Positions 46,437 to 59,029 of a DNA stretch of 64,000 bases are shown here, in pieces. This DNA is from Halichondria panicea. Lineage: Eukaryota > Porifera > Demospongiae > Suberitida > Halichondriidae. The stretch is from NCBI RefSeq assembly GCF_963675165.1, contig NC_087387.1, positions 5,730,990 to 5,794,989 of the forward strand, given 5' to 3'. Below the pieces are notes generated by a model. The model did not search any database. It was not told the origin of the DNA and was given only the letters and a program-made list of their open reading frames with translations. The translations under genes and the position numbers were made by a program. Numbering within the stretch: the stretch's first letter is position 1; the number at the start of each line of letters is the position of its first letter.

Positions 46437-47345
46437 TATATCAATGTTTGGGTCCATCAACTATCTTAGAGAGCAGACCGACAATGTACCCATTGCAAGG
46501 GCTAAACAACAACTGCAAGCCTTCCCTTCTCAGAAGAAGAGCTACATAAACCGAAGCAATAAATCAAACTGCGTTGTCCTATATAATTCAGTTTATTGAT
46601 AGAACTGTTAGCTATATAGCTATAGCTGCAAGGGCAGGCAGACAATGTGCTACAGGTAGCAGTATAGAAACTTAGATTAGGAGGTAGTGTGGCAATTGAA
46701 AATAATTTGCGCACAACATTTCTTTAGCAACACAATTCTTAACAAAAACTTACAATTGGCAGGGTTTCATCTAGTTGGGGAGGGGGGAAAATAGGAAGAG
46801 GGAGAGGAAGAGAGAGAGAGAGGGAGAGGGAGTTTCAGTACTATACCCAACATTATCTAGACACGGTCTTTTGCTACATATAGCTTTGCTAGAGGATGAC
46901 TGGTCATCATCTAGTCTTAATTACCACACATCTATTGTATATAATTAGAACATGTGGTTTCTAGAACACTATACATTATATATGGACAATTACAAATCAG
47001 CATAGCTACCAAGTTAGATGGGAGTTGCCTGTGAATGCACATTACTAGGCACCAACAACAAACAATGTAGGGGTGTGGTGTTAGAAATAGAGCACATAGC
47101 AACAATAAGCAAATGCACTCAAGTGAGATCTAAAATTATATAATTATAGGCTTTATAGCTATAGACATAATTATAGCTGGGTAACCAATCTAGCTATATA
47201 TATATGTTACTAGGATTGTCACTTTGTATTTTTTTATCAGCACACGGTGCGTACCGTACATTGTATATGTACATTAATAAAATGGTAAATAGCAACGGTA
47301 AGGTAAATTTCAACGCTTTTAATAAATATCGGAAACGTTTTAAAC
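46437..47345. other. Spacer with GA-rich tract
   Basis: It contains a (GA)n/GGGAGA tract at 46790-46835 next to a solo cagggtttcatctag end. No gene is recognised. Confidence 0.4.
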
Positions 47346-47349
47346 ATAC

Positions 47350-48128
47350 TACAGTGGAACCTCCATTAACTACCACCTCACAAAGCCCAACATATCAGAC
47401 TGACGCATAAGTGCCCACAAAGCCCAACATATCAGACTGACAGACAAATGCCCACAAAGCCCAACATATCAGACTGACGGTCAAGTGCCCACAAAGCCCA
47501 ACATATCAGACTGACAGACAAGTGCCCACAAAGCCCAACATATCAGACTGACGGACAGGTGCCCACAAAGCCCAACATATCAGACTGACGGACAGGTGCC
47601 CACAAAGCCCAACATATCAGACTGACAGACAAGTGCCCACAAAGCCCAACATATCAGACTGACAGACAAGTGCCCACAAAGCCCAACATATCAGACTGAC
47701 GGACAGGTGCCCACGAAGCCCAACATATCAGACTGACAGACAAGTGCCCACAAAGCCCAACATATCAGACTGACGGAAACTAACAATGTTTCTACTCTGT
47801 ACAACGAGCAGCTTTCTAGTCCCCTAATCAACTTTAGCAATGGAAAATAACCTCCCAGAACGGACAGCCATACCCAGAATTAGCAAGAAATTATTGCTAA
47901 GATAGCATTATTTTTGAAAACCTAGCTGTAGCTTGTCTCTTACAGCCTTTTCAAAGCTTGTATGACCTAAAGAAGCAGTTAGCAAAGCCCCAAGATTCAT
48001 TTGCAACAATGAATGACTCAGAGACCATACATAGCTAGCAATCGAAACCACCCAAGTAAGACCACCTCTCTATAACGGCCAAAAGGCTGTTCCCCAATGG
48101 TGTTTATTTTATGGAGGTTCTACTGTAC
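47350..48128. mobile_element. MITE with ACAGTGGAACCTCCAT ends carrying a tandem array
   Basis: The left acagtggaacctccatta and the right tatggaggttctactgt are inverse. Inside, 47378-47783 is a tandem array; the remainder is non-coding. Similar CAGTGGAACCTC termini are common in animal pogo/Tigger-type MITEs. Confidence 0.65.
47378..47783. repeat. Tandem array, 37-bp period, about 11 units
   Basis: The unit core is aaagcccaacatatcagact, followed by gac and a variable tail (agacaagtgccc, ggacaggtgccc, ggtcaagtgccc). Variant tails are interspersed, which suggests several rounds of multi-unit duplication. Confidence 0.92.
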
Positions 48129-48271
48129 GTTAACAGAATGGGACATTATATTGACTGACCGCTTTACTATATTATAAACTGATTACAGACACTGAGTACG
48201 GTATACCTAAAAGTTGCATTTGTTTTTTGGGCAAAGCTATAGCATTCACAAAACAGCATAATTATACATAC

Positions 48272-48360
48272 CTCCAATTGTGTCGACACTGTACAGTTGC
48301 ATGGTCTGAATAGTAAAACAAGGAATGCTCTCTCCAACACGTTTCACTTTCAACATCATC
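48272..48360 (-). CDS. Candidate internal exon, unknown gene
   Basis: On the minus strand, a TTGCAG acceptor precedes a 29-codon frame (MMLKVKRVGESIPCFTIQTM, then QLYSVDTIG) that ends at a GTATGT donor; both ends are phase 1. Splice signals and amino-acid composition look real, but no flanking exon was found and the peptide is not recognised. It lies between unit B and unit C. Confidence 0.35.
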
Positions 48361-48904
48361 CTGCAATAATGTTCACATAAATTATAAATTCTTACAGCAA
48401 TAATTATAGTACTTCCAAAAAAGTACGCCCACCATTTTGAAAAAGGAATGAGAAGAGATGGACGTACTTTCGCGAATGACGTGCATTTTTTTAGAATACG
48501 TCCACCAAACACCACGACCTCGTATCACGATACAATAGTCAAAAATGAATCCTAATTACGCAAAATATATATTACAGTGATATTTAAAAAAGAAATATGT
48601 AGAAGCCAGAACTCATGCGTGGCTGTATAGTGCCAATGCGATTATCAAGCTTGAAACATAGAAATGCACTGCACGTATTAGCTATAGCTTCATGTGCTGT
48701 AAACGCGGTGCCATGGCATCCAGGCGAGAATACACACACACAAAAACACTTACTACCAAGGGCGTATAAAATGAGAGAGGGCATACAACACCTTCAGGGT
48801 TTCATCTAGCGTATAAAAGAGAGAGGGCATGCAACACCTTGTGAGCAAAATCTAAAGTGGGCGGTAGAAAAGTACAGTAATATCACACATTACAGTACAT
48901 ATAG

Positions 48905-49262
48905 CATATAATCCCTGGTTAGTAAGCGCATGCGCCTATATATAGGGAAAAGAGCAAGCCTCTATATGCGCCTATATCCAGATACGCTAGAGATTAACCA
49001 CGCCCATGGCGTTTCAATGAAGCAAATCTCCATTAGCTGGCTCTATCGTTGTCTGCAAGAGGTCTATAGTTATATCAGCAGTAACACAACTAGGCTTAAC
49101 AGATGTTATAGATATAAAGAAGTGTGGAGACCAGTTGTTAGGCAGAGAACTGTGCAGAAAACCATGCGCCTTCTATCAAGACTCTTGGTCTGCTAACCAG
49201 TATGCGCCTATTAGTTGATGTCCGCTTATTTACCAGGTGCGTTTATTAACCAGATTATACGG
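48905..49262. mobile_element. pogo-like TIR element (TAATC-GGTTA ends)
   Basis: The left ataatccctggttagtaagc and the right ttattaaccagattat are imperfect inverses. An 88-codon open frame on the plus strand inside (48930-49196) contains the end motifs themselves and is not judged to be a transposase. Confidence 0.45.
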
Positions 49263-49644
49263 TAGTATATCTGGTCAGTGCATGGCTTTAGCTCACTCGT
49301 AGGGTTTGACAGTCAGTTGCATGCCCTCTATCTTTATATATGCCCTTGCTACTACCGTCTTTCTTCTATTACAGCATCACTCTAATAGTCCACAACATAC
49401 CGTATAGCGGGTTATATTATTCAAGGCACTACATTTTCGAGAATATAGAGGTTCAAATGACCACACCTCTATAGTAGGTCTTTCAACTGGAAATAAATCA
49501 ATTTTCAAGATTCGACTGAAAATGACCAGCTATACATCTAACTGAGCGTCAAGTAAATTACGGATTTGCTGGTGCTTAGGTAATTAGAAAAGAATACTTA
49601 TAATAAATCGAAGCTATATGCATGAGTACTCTAGCTCTACGTTC

Positions 49645-50257
49645 CAGGGGCGTAGCCAGGATTTGAGATAGGGGGGTGCTTGATGAACGAATTACCAATG
49701 GGGGTGGGGGCACTCCCCCAAAAAATTTTTGTTGTTACATGCTCTGAGATTGATTCTAACGCAATCTGGCTAAAGAAATGAGGGTACTGCTGCTTTGAGG
49801 GTACTGGTGGTTAAGCCACATCTTCATTTGAAGATGTCCTATAAAGTTGAATTGTGACAATTAAATCATGCAGCTGCTAACCAGGTTCTGCTTGTGAATT
49901 AGCAGGACAGGGTGACAAGCCACTTGCAGTTGCAGTGCTGCTCTGTGAACTGGGCTCAACGAAAAAATACTCATGATGATGATGGAGATAGCTGCTGAAC
50001 ATTAACAGTCTGCAACTCTGTGGGGGACCTTGGTCTGCTCAGCACGTGGCTTTGCGCATGTGCACTGACTGGAATGAATATTTGGAGGTGGAGCTAGATA
50101 GTTAGAGGTGGAGTTTTGAGTTGATAGAGCTCTTGTTACTCTCGATCTCATATCAGCTAGCTAGCTTAGCTAGTTAGTAAAATGAACTTGTGGAGCAGAG
50201 TCTGAGGCCAGAGGGGGGTGCTGGAGCACCCTCTGCCCCCCTTTGGCTACGCCACTG
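49645..50257. mobile_element. hAT-like MITE (CAGGGGCGTAGCCA ends)
   Basis: The left caggggcgtagccagg and the right ttggctacgccactg are inverse; G-rich and C-rich subterminal blocks carry 'ggtgct' and 'agcaccc'. CGTTC is repeated at both flanks, again 5 bp. No transposase is seen. Confidence 0.65.
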
Positions 50258-50659
50258 CGTTCTATTGCTAAGCACCACTCTTAGTCTAATAATTATGTGC
50301 CAAACTAGACTTATATAGTTTTTCTTTTTGTGTGCTAGTTTAATAACTCACTTGGTCTCCACTTTGTTTGAGCCCCATTCAACGTTTTACTTGCTTGTCC
50401 TATCCCAAAAGGTTCTGCATAATTATTAAACATCATTCTATTGTATAGTACAATAAATAGTAGCTGTGCCATACAATTATTGTACAGCATGTTAAAGGAA
50501 ACTTACCTAGTTTCATAGTTTTATCAAACAGCTCTCAAACCATTCTCTAGCTCAACTTCTCTTCTTCTCCAATTTTAATTGTTGTTGTTATGCGCATATG
50601 CAGCTGCAACTGCACATGTTGTACTTCATGCCCTTATTTGGTACTGCATACTTGTAGCC

Positions 50660-51290
50660 TCGAATACAAGCCTCTTCTTGTAGGCCTGTATTCGAGGCTA
50701 CACACTTGGTGTTATTATGCCTCGGTGCGCATGCGCAAGCAAGGTATACGGTAGTTGTTTAGTGTGTTTGTGTGTCTGTGTGTGTGTCTGTCTGTCTGTG
50801 TAGACTGCTACAGCTGCTCAAGGATGAATCAAGTGCAAGTAAGAGTTTCTATAGGCTTCTAGTCATGTTTACTTGGATTTTAATTCGTGGATTTGCAAAA
50901 TAATGCTTTGTTCTCGAGTTATACCTAGTTTTGCTTACTTGGAATGCCATTGCAGCCTTTTCAGAAGAGCACGTAGCCAAACTTGTTTACCGAGTGTTGC
51001 TACTCTACTTAGTAGTTAGCTCTGCACTAAAACGCTAGCTATTGGTAGCTGCAAGAGTGGGAAGAGAGCTGCAAGGCTCTGCTAGCTAATGCAGCCATTA
51101 ATTTTAGACTTGAACTTTTGGCATCGTTTTTAACAATAATAATGGTCGATCATTACCCACTCTGTGAGTTTTTGCATGCAGCAGTAGCTTTATGTTATGT
51201 AGCTTTGGCATCTTCACCGAGGCATCAGCACCACCTGCAGTGCTTTCATTTTAACACAGTGGGCTCTACCTTGTTCGTTTTACACACTTG
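50660..51290 (+). repeat. Extra copy of the TG-headed segment of the units
   Basis: gcctcggtgcgcatgcgcaa, the TG tract, and the run through gacttgaacttttggcatcg to gaggcatcagcaccacctgc match 5190-5800 (A) and 52400-52900 (C). This copy lies outside the unit order, so this segment is a mobile or separately duplicated block. A further diverged copy is at 12405-12830. Confidence 0.65.
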
Positions 51291-52033
51291 CTATATATGC
51301 AGAAATTAGCACACTTGAAAAAAGTACACACTGGAAATTAACATGCTTTGAAAAGTACACACACTAAATGTGCAGTATTCAACACAGACTACGTGCTGTT
51401 TCGACACACTTGCACTGCACATCTCGTGTTGAATTAACATACTAAATCATAGTGGTTTACACACCTCATATTTTCTGTGAATATATATACTTTCACGGAG
51501 TGCTATAGTATTATTTCGAGGTTAGAGGTTCAAATGACCACACCCTACAGTACGTAAAGGTTTCAATACCAGTTTCGAGGCACTAAATTTTGAGGTTCGA
51601 GCTATATAGCTATAGGGTAATCCTCGAAAACCCGAACATAGTGCCTCGAAAATATAACCAGCATTTTTTGCCATAAAAACGTCGTTATGCAAAACTTAAT
51701 GTAATGACCCTTACCAAAATAGACATTGATCCCTAAAATTCCCAGCATAATATTTATCAAGGCCTATATACATGATACAATAGCTATATAGGTCTGGAGT
51801 TGCTTTCACACACATAATTTTTTAAAATATATACACCGTTGTATAATACACATAAACAACATACAGAACAGAAAGCCGAATGATATAAGGTTCTCACTAA
51901 TATAGTCTTAGAGTTAACGATGAAATGTCCAGGTCATGCAAGTAACTATATTGATGATGCATAAAAGACGTATATGGTTAAAAATAAAGTGATTTGTCAT
52001 CACATAACTATATATATACACTGTGCGTGAAAG

Positions 52034-55000
52034 CTAGTACAGAACCTTTGACAGTAAGACACACAATACAACAGAAATAACGGTGGTCAGATATGTGCAG
52101 CATCTCATCTGACTGGCACCGTCTATTGATCCATCTACATCCATGGTTGAGGCTTCAGTGTTGTCTACAGTAGGTAGATCTGTCGTTGTGTCTGTGTGTA
52201 TACAAGTCACTGTGAATTAGCTCGGTATATAGTTTCTTTTTATATATAGCTGCATGGTTTAACGTTTAAGATAACTCTGACCACCTATACCAGTTATTCT
52301 CAACATAATTTTAGCAGAAGCACTGTGAACCACATCAGATTGCACACTTCATTCCACACTCTCAGTAACACTCATTAAAGAACGTTGCATATATACAGCT
52401 CTATAATTATGCCTCGGTGCATGTTGTGTGCATGCACAAGCGAGGTATAAATACGATAGTGTGTTTGTGTGTCTGCGTGTGTGTGTGCATGTGTGTGTGT
52501 CTGTGTGTGTGTAGACTGCTATTATACAGCTGCTCAAGGATGAATTAAGTGCAAGTAAGAGTTTCTATAGGCTTCTATAGTCATGTTTACTTGGATTTTA
52601 ATTCGTGGATTTGCAAAATAATGCTTCGTTCTCGAGTTATGCTTAGTTTTGCTTACTTGGTATGCCATTGCAGCCTTTTTCAGAAGAGCACATAGCCAAA
52701 CTTGCTTACCGAATGTTGCTACTCTACTTAGTAGTCAGCTCTGCACTATATAGAACGCTAGCTATTGGTAGCTGCAAGAGTGAGAAGAGAGCTGCAAGGC
52801 TCTGCAGACGGCAGCCATTAATTTTAGACTTGAACTTTTGGCATCGATCGTTTTTAACAATAATCATAGTCGATCATTACCCACTCTTTGACTTTGAGTT
52901 TGCATGCATTATTGGACATACCATGTACACAAAATTGTACATCAGTATAATGAATCCAAACAGGTGACCATGCACTCAACATACTCAATGTTATACCGTA
53001 TATATAGCGGGTAATTTTCGGGGGACAAAATTAGCATTCGTGGTTCAGCAATATTGACACCTTTCATGCAATATTTTCGTGGTTGCTATATAAAGGTATT
53101 ATATAGGCAAGGCATAGATAGAACAGTATAGGAGGGATTTGAAACGAAAATGTTTGCGTGAAATACTCTGCGCTATAGGGTGTGGCTAAAACTACAAAGG
53201 ATTATTTTTATAGTTCAGCATGCTCATTACCTGTCTTGACTGCTCTACAATGTGCTGTGCATATATTATTATATAGAAACAGTGAAATTGATCACTTTTA
53301 ATGTTGATTTTTCTGAAAAGTAAAAGATAATCTAGCTCTAAAAAGTCGACTAAGCCACGTAGCCACTATCACTAAACAAATAAATGCTATAAAAAAAGAA
53401 TAGCTCTTACTATGAAGTCGTGAGAGATCAAGGCCCGTGGTGTGTCTAAAAGTATACTAAAAGTATACTAAAGCAGTTTGAAGGACTATACTGTAAATGT
53501 TTATGAACAGTATAGCTTATAGCATGAAGCCATACTTAGATACATAATAACCAAGTCAAGAAATGTACTTTGCTGTTTTGACTCCACAGCAGGGAAAGAG
53601 AAAAGTTGGCGTAGAGTAATTCAAGCTTAACTCAACAAAAATTGGAAACAGCTAGAGTAAAGTAGAACAGAGTATAAACTTACTTCTCTAGAGTACCTCC
53701 CAGCTTCTGATGATTGATCGCTAGTGGATATAGGAGAGCTAGAAACAGTTAAAATACAACACAGAACGATTAACCATGAAAATATTTGCGAGCGCAAAAT
53801 ATAACGCGGAGTGTTTCAACCTTTTACACAGGGGGGCCTGGTCGTTTCTAATCCCTCTTACTGTTCTATCTATGGGCAAGGTCGCTTCATTCGTGAGTAA
53901 AATATTCGTGGTCAGACCTTTAACCACGAAAACCGCGAATATTTTGCCCCACGAAAATTACCCGCTATATATATACGGTAGTCAAACATACATGCAGCAC
54001 TCATGCAAGCAAACAGTGCCCACCATTGAGAATCTGTATCTCCAGTTGGAGACCAGCAGAGCACTGCCCTCCAGCTGTTCCATCAAAAAAACCACCACCT
54101 ATCGCTGTTGTTGCGTTTACAGCAGAATAACCTGAAAAAATATTATACGAATTTAGTTATTGACAATTAAGAAATTGATTTGCTATATTTGAAAATTGCA
54201 ATTGTCTGTGCATATAAAGTCAGCAATCAATGTTCGGGCCAATCAATTATTGGGCGAAATATCTCATATAATTATATACATGGGGAGCTGAAAAGCAGAA
54301 GTGGTCCTCCCACAGACGAAGGCCAAGAGTTAAGCAACAACATTCTGGAAAATAATCCAGTGCAAACCTTCCTTGTCTGAACTAGAGCTGTGTTAATGCT
54401 CTTACTTTTCGAGATATTATAGAACAAGTTTGGGGATGTGCATGCATCAATCAACCCCATGACCAGAAAGCGGTAGTGGCTCATGTAAAGTGTATCTAGA
54501 AAGTGAAAGCAAAAGTTACAGCTTTAATCAGTTGGTCTTTTTTTATTTCAATTGTCTACCCTTTTCAAAAGTCCTGGATCCGCCCCTGAGAGTTACGCAA
54601 TGCCATGCAGTTGCTATACACAATATACCAAAACCGCTGCCGTATAGCAGAATTATTCGAGGCTACATTGCTATAATAATTATATGTATATATAGGATAT
54701 ACCACACCTAAGAGGAGGATATGCACTCATATATCCTCCGCTACCGTGGTTACTCTGAGGCGTAACCGAGGGGCATGTAACCATGGTAGCAGAGGTTATA
54801 TAGATTGCATAACCTCAGAGTAGGTGTGGCATATCTGACTTATACCACGGACCGCAGCACTATAAAAGGACCTCCCCCTAGCAACCATTCAATGCACGCA
54901 AAAAGAACAAGACCATGCCGCTGTCAAAGAGCTATAGTTGAGCAACACGTTGACTCCAACAGATGCTTAAGAGCTTCCTTGGTCCAAGCATTGACCATTC

Positions 55001-57352
55001 GACGTCCCTTATACTGGAGTTGCAAGCTTTTTTTGGATAAAATGCATGCCCATGGACACCCATGGAAATTGTTGTAGAGCAGCTTCCATGTTTCTGTCAT
55101 CGCTTTGAGTTTCAGTACCGCCATGCAAGCATGGCTCTTTTTTCTTTGCTTACTTTCTTGACAAATGAAAAAACAACTTGAAAACTGTGCATGCCTAGGG
55201 CTATATGATATTTTTCATATAATTATCCTACAGCTTTTGACCAATGAGATCAATTAGTGGTGACGTATAAGTGTGGTATAAAAATTTAATTTGTAAGACT
55301 AAGGCTAAGACTTACTGGTGTAATAGTAGTTCTCCCCAGCTTGGTATACTGATGCAGCTGGTAGTGGTACTCCTGAAGATGTTAGCAGTTCTATAGGCAC
55401 AAAACTAACACCTCCAAAACAGGAGCCCACCGAGGCAGGATCTTCAGCATTTGGGTTATCTATACTGCTGTTACAGGCATCTACTTGAGCAAGGGTCTGA
55501 TAGGGTGTGGGTGTGTGGGGCATTTTCATACATGAATTTGCTGTCAAATTGTTATACATGCGTATAAATAATCGAGTATTGCGGATACACTATTATCGTC
55601 TTAAGGTTATACGTATACGGTATACTGTTCCACCCACGCACGCTCAAATTTATGTGGGTGTTCAATGCAGTTCAGCCAGTAAATAGAGCTCTCATCTGGA
55701 AATTATAGCTGTAATAAACCTTCGCATAATTGGACTTCAATTCGAGTATAAAAAGCCTGCAGTTTGAGCAAATAAAGATACGCTTGTATAGTCGAGTAAG
55801 CGCTAATAATCCAGTTTGTACAGTAAGCAAACTTTGCGAAGGTTGATCAACGAGTATACTGGTAAATGTGTAAACACGATCCTTGCCAAAACGCTATAGA
55901 TTTCAAAGAGTAAATTTTCTGCTGAAAATATTATAGTAATACGGTATTACATGAAAAGCCTCGAGCAGAGTTGTACAATTTTTTAGGAGAAAGAAAGAGA
56001 GTAGATTGCTATTAGAGAGTATAACAAGACCCTTGGCCCTATACCCCCGTATAATATAGTGTTCATTGTTGTACAGTAGACTCTTGCTATTCCGGCTCTC
56101 TGAAGTACGGCCACCTCGATATACCGGCCATGCATTTGGCTTGGCACGGAATGCTAGCTATATGCATGTTTACTGCACAAAACTCACCCTGAAGTACGGC
56201 CACTCGCTATTCCGTTTACTGGCCAGTGCTGGCTGTCCCAAACAAGGTTTTCAATGTAATTTTATACGTATATTATGGCCGGATATGACATTTTGGGTGT
56301 GGTTTAGCTAAATTGGATTACACTTAAATAGAGAACAGAATGATTCATTATCCTACATTATTCTCGAGGCAAGAACCGCAAAAGTAGTCATTAGATTCGA
56401 GGTAAGATCGTTTTTAAGCCGCGGCTATTTCCTGAGCTGCAGCCACCTCGCTATTCCGGCCAAGCTGCATGGTCCCAAGGGTGACCGGATTAACGAGAGT
56501 CTACTGTAATTGGCTTCGTTTATATGATACTCTTATAGCTACATCTATTATTATAGTATCAATGTAGTTTCTATTATTCACGGCATAATTATTGAGCAGT
56601 TTGGAGGTTAACCAAGCTTAGCCACACCCAATTTTGCATTTCTGAGCATGCTATACATAGCATACATACATACAGACTGAGATAGGATGCAGATTTAGTT
56701 GCCTCCCGCAAAGACGCTCGGCAATTAATGTGTCCTGAAAGCACGAAATGAGCCTGCTCATAGCTTGAGCTATTCTACATAATTATTTTTCAAAACCACA
56801 TACATGTACCTGTTGCACAATGTCCGAGACGAAATTTTCGACACATTGCAAAATGAGTTCATCTCCAATTCGCAGCTGGAGTACTTGCCTGTACAAATGA
56901 AGATATGAAGCAGGTAATTGCATGTAGAATTTATAAAATGCTGGAAATAAGCACTTTTACAAAGTTAGAGATTGCTCCTTTCAGAGGTTGAACATCCTGG
57001 TGTCGCATATTCAGAATTTGTCAATCTAGCTGCTACTTTTAGAGGTTAGAAAATTGCGTAGCACAGTCAATGCATGATTGAGTGAATAAAAATGTCCAGC
57101 TACGTAGCTAGCTAGCTAGGTACGTAAAAGTACATAAAATCAGTTAAATTCGCTTGGCTAGCCAACAGGACATACTAGCTGGTACTAATGAACAGCTTAC
57201 CCATAATAAACAAAAAAGTCTACTCACCTAGTAGTGACGTTCGAGGACCAGTCAAAAGTCACGGATAGGCCATGACTTGAGTGAACAGCTACATGAACCA
57301 GCAGCAGAGTTGTCAGCAAATGCATAAATGGTCTTTGGTGCAAGGAAGACAT
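52034..57352 (-). CDS. Secreted, membrane-anchored phytocyanin-like cupredoxin protein, unit C (five exons, 216 aa)
   Basis: The exons are 57228-57352, 56810-56888, 55316-55496, 54024-54131, 52034-52191; together 651 nt, in frame, with GT-AG junctions at the same places and phases as unit A. Key blocks are FDWSSNVTT, LRIGDELILQCVENF, DACNSSIDNPNAEDP, PIELLTSS, AGENYYYT, GGQCSAGLQLEIQI, a PTTDLPTVD linker and the hydrophobic tail. Exon 3 is nine codons longer than in A, adding GVPLPAASVY-like residues in a loop, where A, B and C differ most. The two cysteines expected for the phytocyanin disulfide are kept and the copper ligand positions are Ser, Thr, Gln and Leu. The product is likely a cell-surface protein without copper. 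Intron 4 holds a P-like MITE and the 5' flank holds a Mutator-like MITE. Confidence 0.73.
53113..53874. mobile_element. Non-autonomous P-like MITE with 7-bp target duplication
   Basis: The ends CATAGATAGAACAGTA and complement are inverse over about 35 bp and share CATAGATA...GAGGGATT with the 2.5-kb P-like transposon at 35112-37644. GGCAAGG repeats flank it (53106-53112, 53875-53881). Units A and B have one GGCAAGG and no insertion. There is no transposase. It lies in intron 4 of the cupredoxin gene, inside an older MITE. Confidence 0.8.
54693..54840. repeat. Long foldback hairpin in intron 3, unit C
   Basis: Copy of 7128-7270; the loop reads gaggcgtaaccgaggggc. Confidence 0.7.
56070..56508. 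mobile_element. pogo/Tigger-like MITE, unit C copy
   Basis: Runs from acagtagactcttgctattc to gagagtctactgt, collinear with 8932-9351, with GCAT inserted at about 56130 (ggccatgcatttgg). Confidence 0.7.
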
Positions 57353-57509
57353 AGTAGGCCTCTAGGAAACAAAAGTCTCCAGTCTGTAAATTATTTCAGT
57401 TTCAAGTTTTCTCTGTTATTAGCATGCACCGTTTTTACTTGCATAGCAACCATAGCCTTGTTCTCCCAGGCCGATTTGTCTCCAATTTAACGCCAGGCCT
57501 CCCTCAGGC

Positions 57510-57982
57510 TAGTCTCATGGATCAGCCCCCTCCTGAGAAGGGGTCTGAGCACTCTTGTCTTGAGGTCATTTCACAGTGGAATGTGCCAGACCAATGGAAT
57601 GTAATCAATTCCTGACCTTACGCCCCCACGTATTATTTTGTTAATTGTACAAAGCGTCAAGCGCAGGCATTCTCTCTCTCTCTGAAGAAGGTGCTTCATG
57701 TATGTCTTTTGCCTGTGGTGCTAACTCTGTGCCCAAGGACCCCTGCTTGGCTTGCTTATGCTTCGTAGCAGCGTCTATGTATGAAGCGTTTACCATGCGT
57801 AATGCATGCGTTAATGATTATCCAAATGCGTTGAGCAACGTGCAGTTCTTTATTGCCTCCTATAATATCACCTGACTAGAATAAGTCAATCTGATTGAGC
57901 CGCTGGAATTCCAGCGTGTGCAACAAAACTACATCAAGAGTGCTCAGACCCCTTCTCAGGAGGGGGCTGATCCATGAGACTA
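57510..57982. mobile_element. Mutator-like MITE with 9-bp target duplication upstream of the unit C cupredoxin gene
   Basis: Perfect inverted ends of about 50 bp start TAGTCTCATGGATCAGCC. The flanks are CCCTCAGGC (57501-57509) and GCCTCAGGC (57983-57991), a 9-bp repeat with one mismatch. Unit B has the empty site ggcctcaggcccc (about 41945). It sits about 160 bp in front of the start codon and could alter the promoter. No transposase is seen. Confidence 0.83.
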
Positions 57983-59029
57983 GCCTCAGGCCCCATTGGA
58001 GGATCACAAGCCGGATTTTTCTTTAAAAGAACAATTATTGTACTCCGTGTGCAGTGCATACTTTTTTCTACTCGTGATTCATCATCATTCAAGTCATTCA
58101 AAGCTAGGTAGATCTAATAGGTTTTGAAAACTACTAGCAGCTTGAACAGCTAGGGCTTTCAGCTTCGTGATCAGCCTTCATAACCGCACACTTATAGATA
58201 GTATCCTATGCATTACTCAACCAAGAGCCGAGCATTATTGCATCGTCCTCGTGCACACTAGATAGCTAATTATAAGTGTACACACAGGATCGTACAAGCC
58301 CGTAAGAAGATGCATGTTTTATGGTGGGGGGAGGGCACAGAATAAAAAGGGGCCAAAGCCCTCGGCCGGGTGAAGCAGTGCTTGTACCACCCATGCAGGG
58401 GGTGGGTCCGGGAGGGGATTTTCCTCTCATGCAGAGATAATAATATACTCACAATGCAAAAGCAGGATACACTCAGTAGCATAATTAGAATGTCAGTAGT
58501 TATACATGTACATATTAAGGACTAAGTATCAGAGTACATTGAAGGACGAAGAGTTAATTGCAAGCTCAGTGGTAATTTAGATTATCGTATAATTATATGC
58601 ATGGGAAAAAAGTTCGCAAATGCAAATTGGTCTTTAAAACTTCTCTGTTGTGCTCCTTTGAGAGGGCATGCATACACTCGTTCAATGGTGCATGCATGTG
58701 GATCTGGAAATTATTTATGATCTGCAAGGTGAGAGTTTCAGGTACACTCTTCTTGTGGAAGGGACGGTATATGCACAGTAGCAGCAGTTTATGTGGAATA
58801 TTTATTTTCTGGTACGTATATGGATCCCAAACAGGGACAGTTTCGATCTTACAAGTGAGATGGTTCTTATAAGCATTCTAGTGAGTGAATGACCACATAG
58901 AACTGTTTTAAAGGTCATAATTATATGTATTTAAACACTTGCTTTGGTTGAAAAACGGTACATTTTAGTTTGTTTCAGACCAGGCTTGAAGTTTATCTCC
59001 TTGCAAGTATATCAGAAGATCAGATAGGA

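Noticed and set aside
47378-47783. 37-bp repeats considered as a CRISPR array
   Set aside because: There are no spacers; the variable part is only about 10 bp and recurs among units.
48930-49196. 88-codon frame inside a pogo-like element as a transposase
   Set aside because: No catalytic DDE or DNA-binding motif is visible and the frame includes the terminal repeat.
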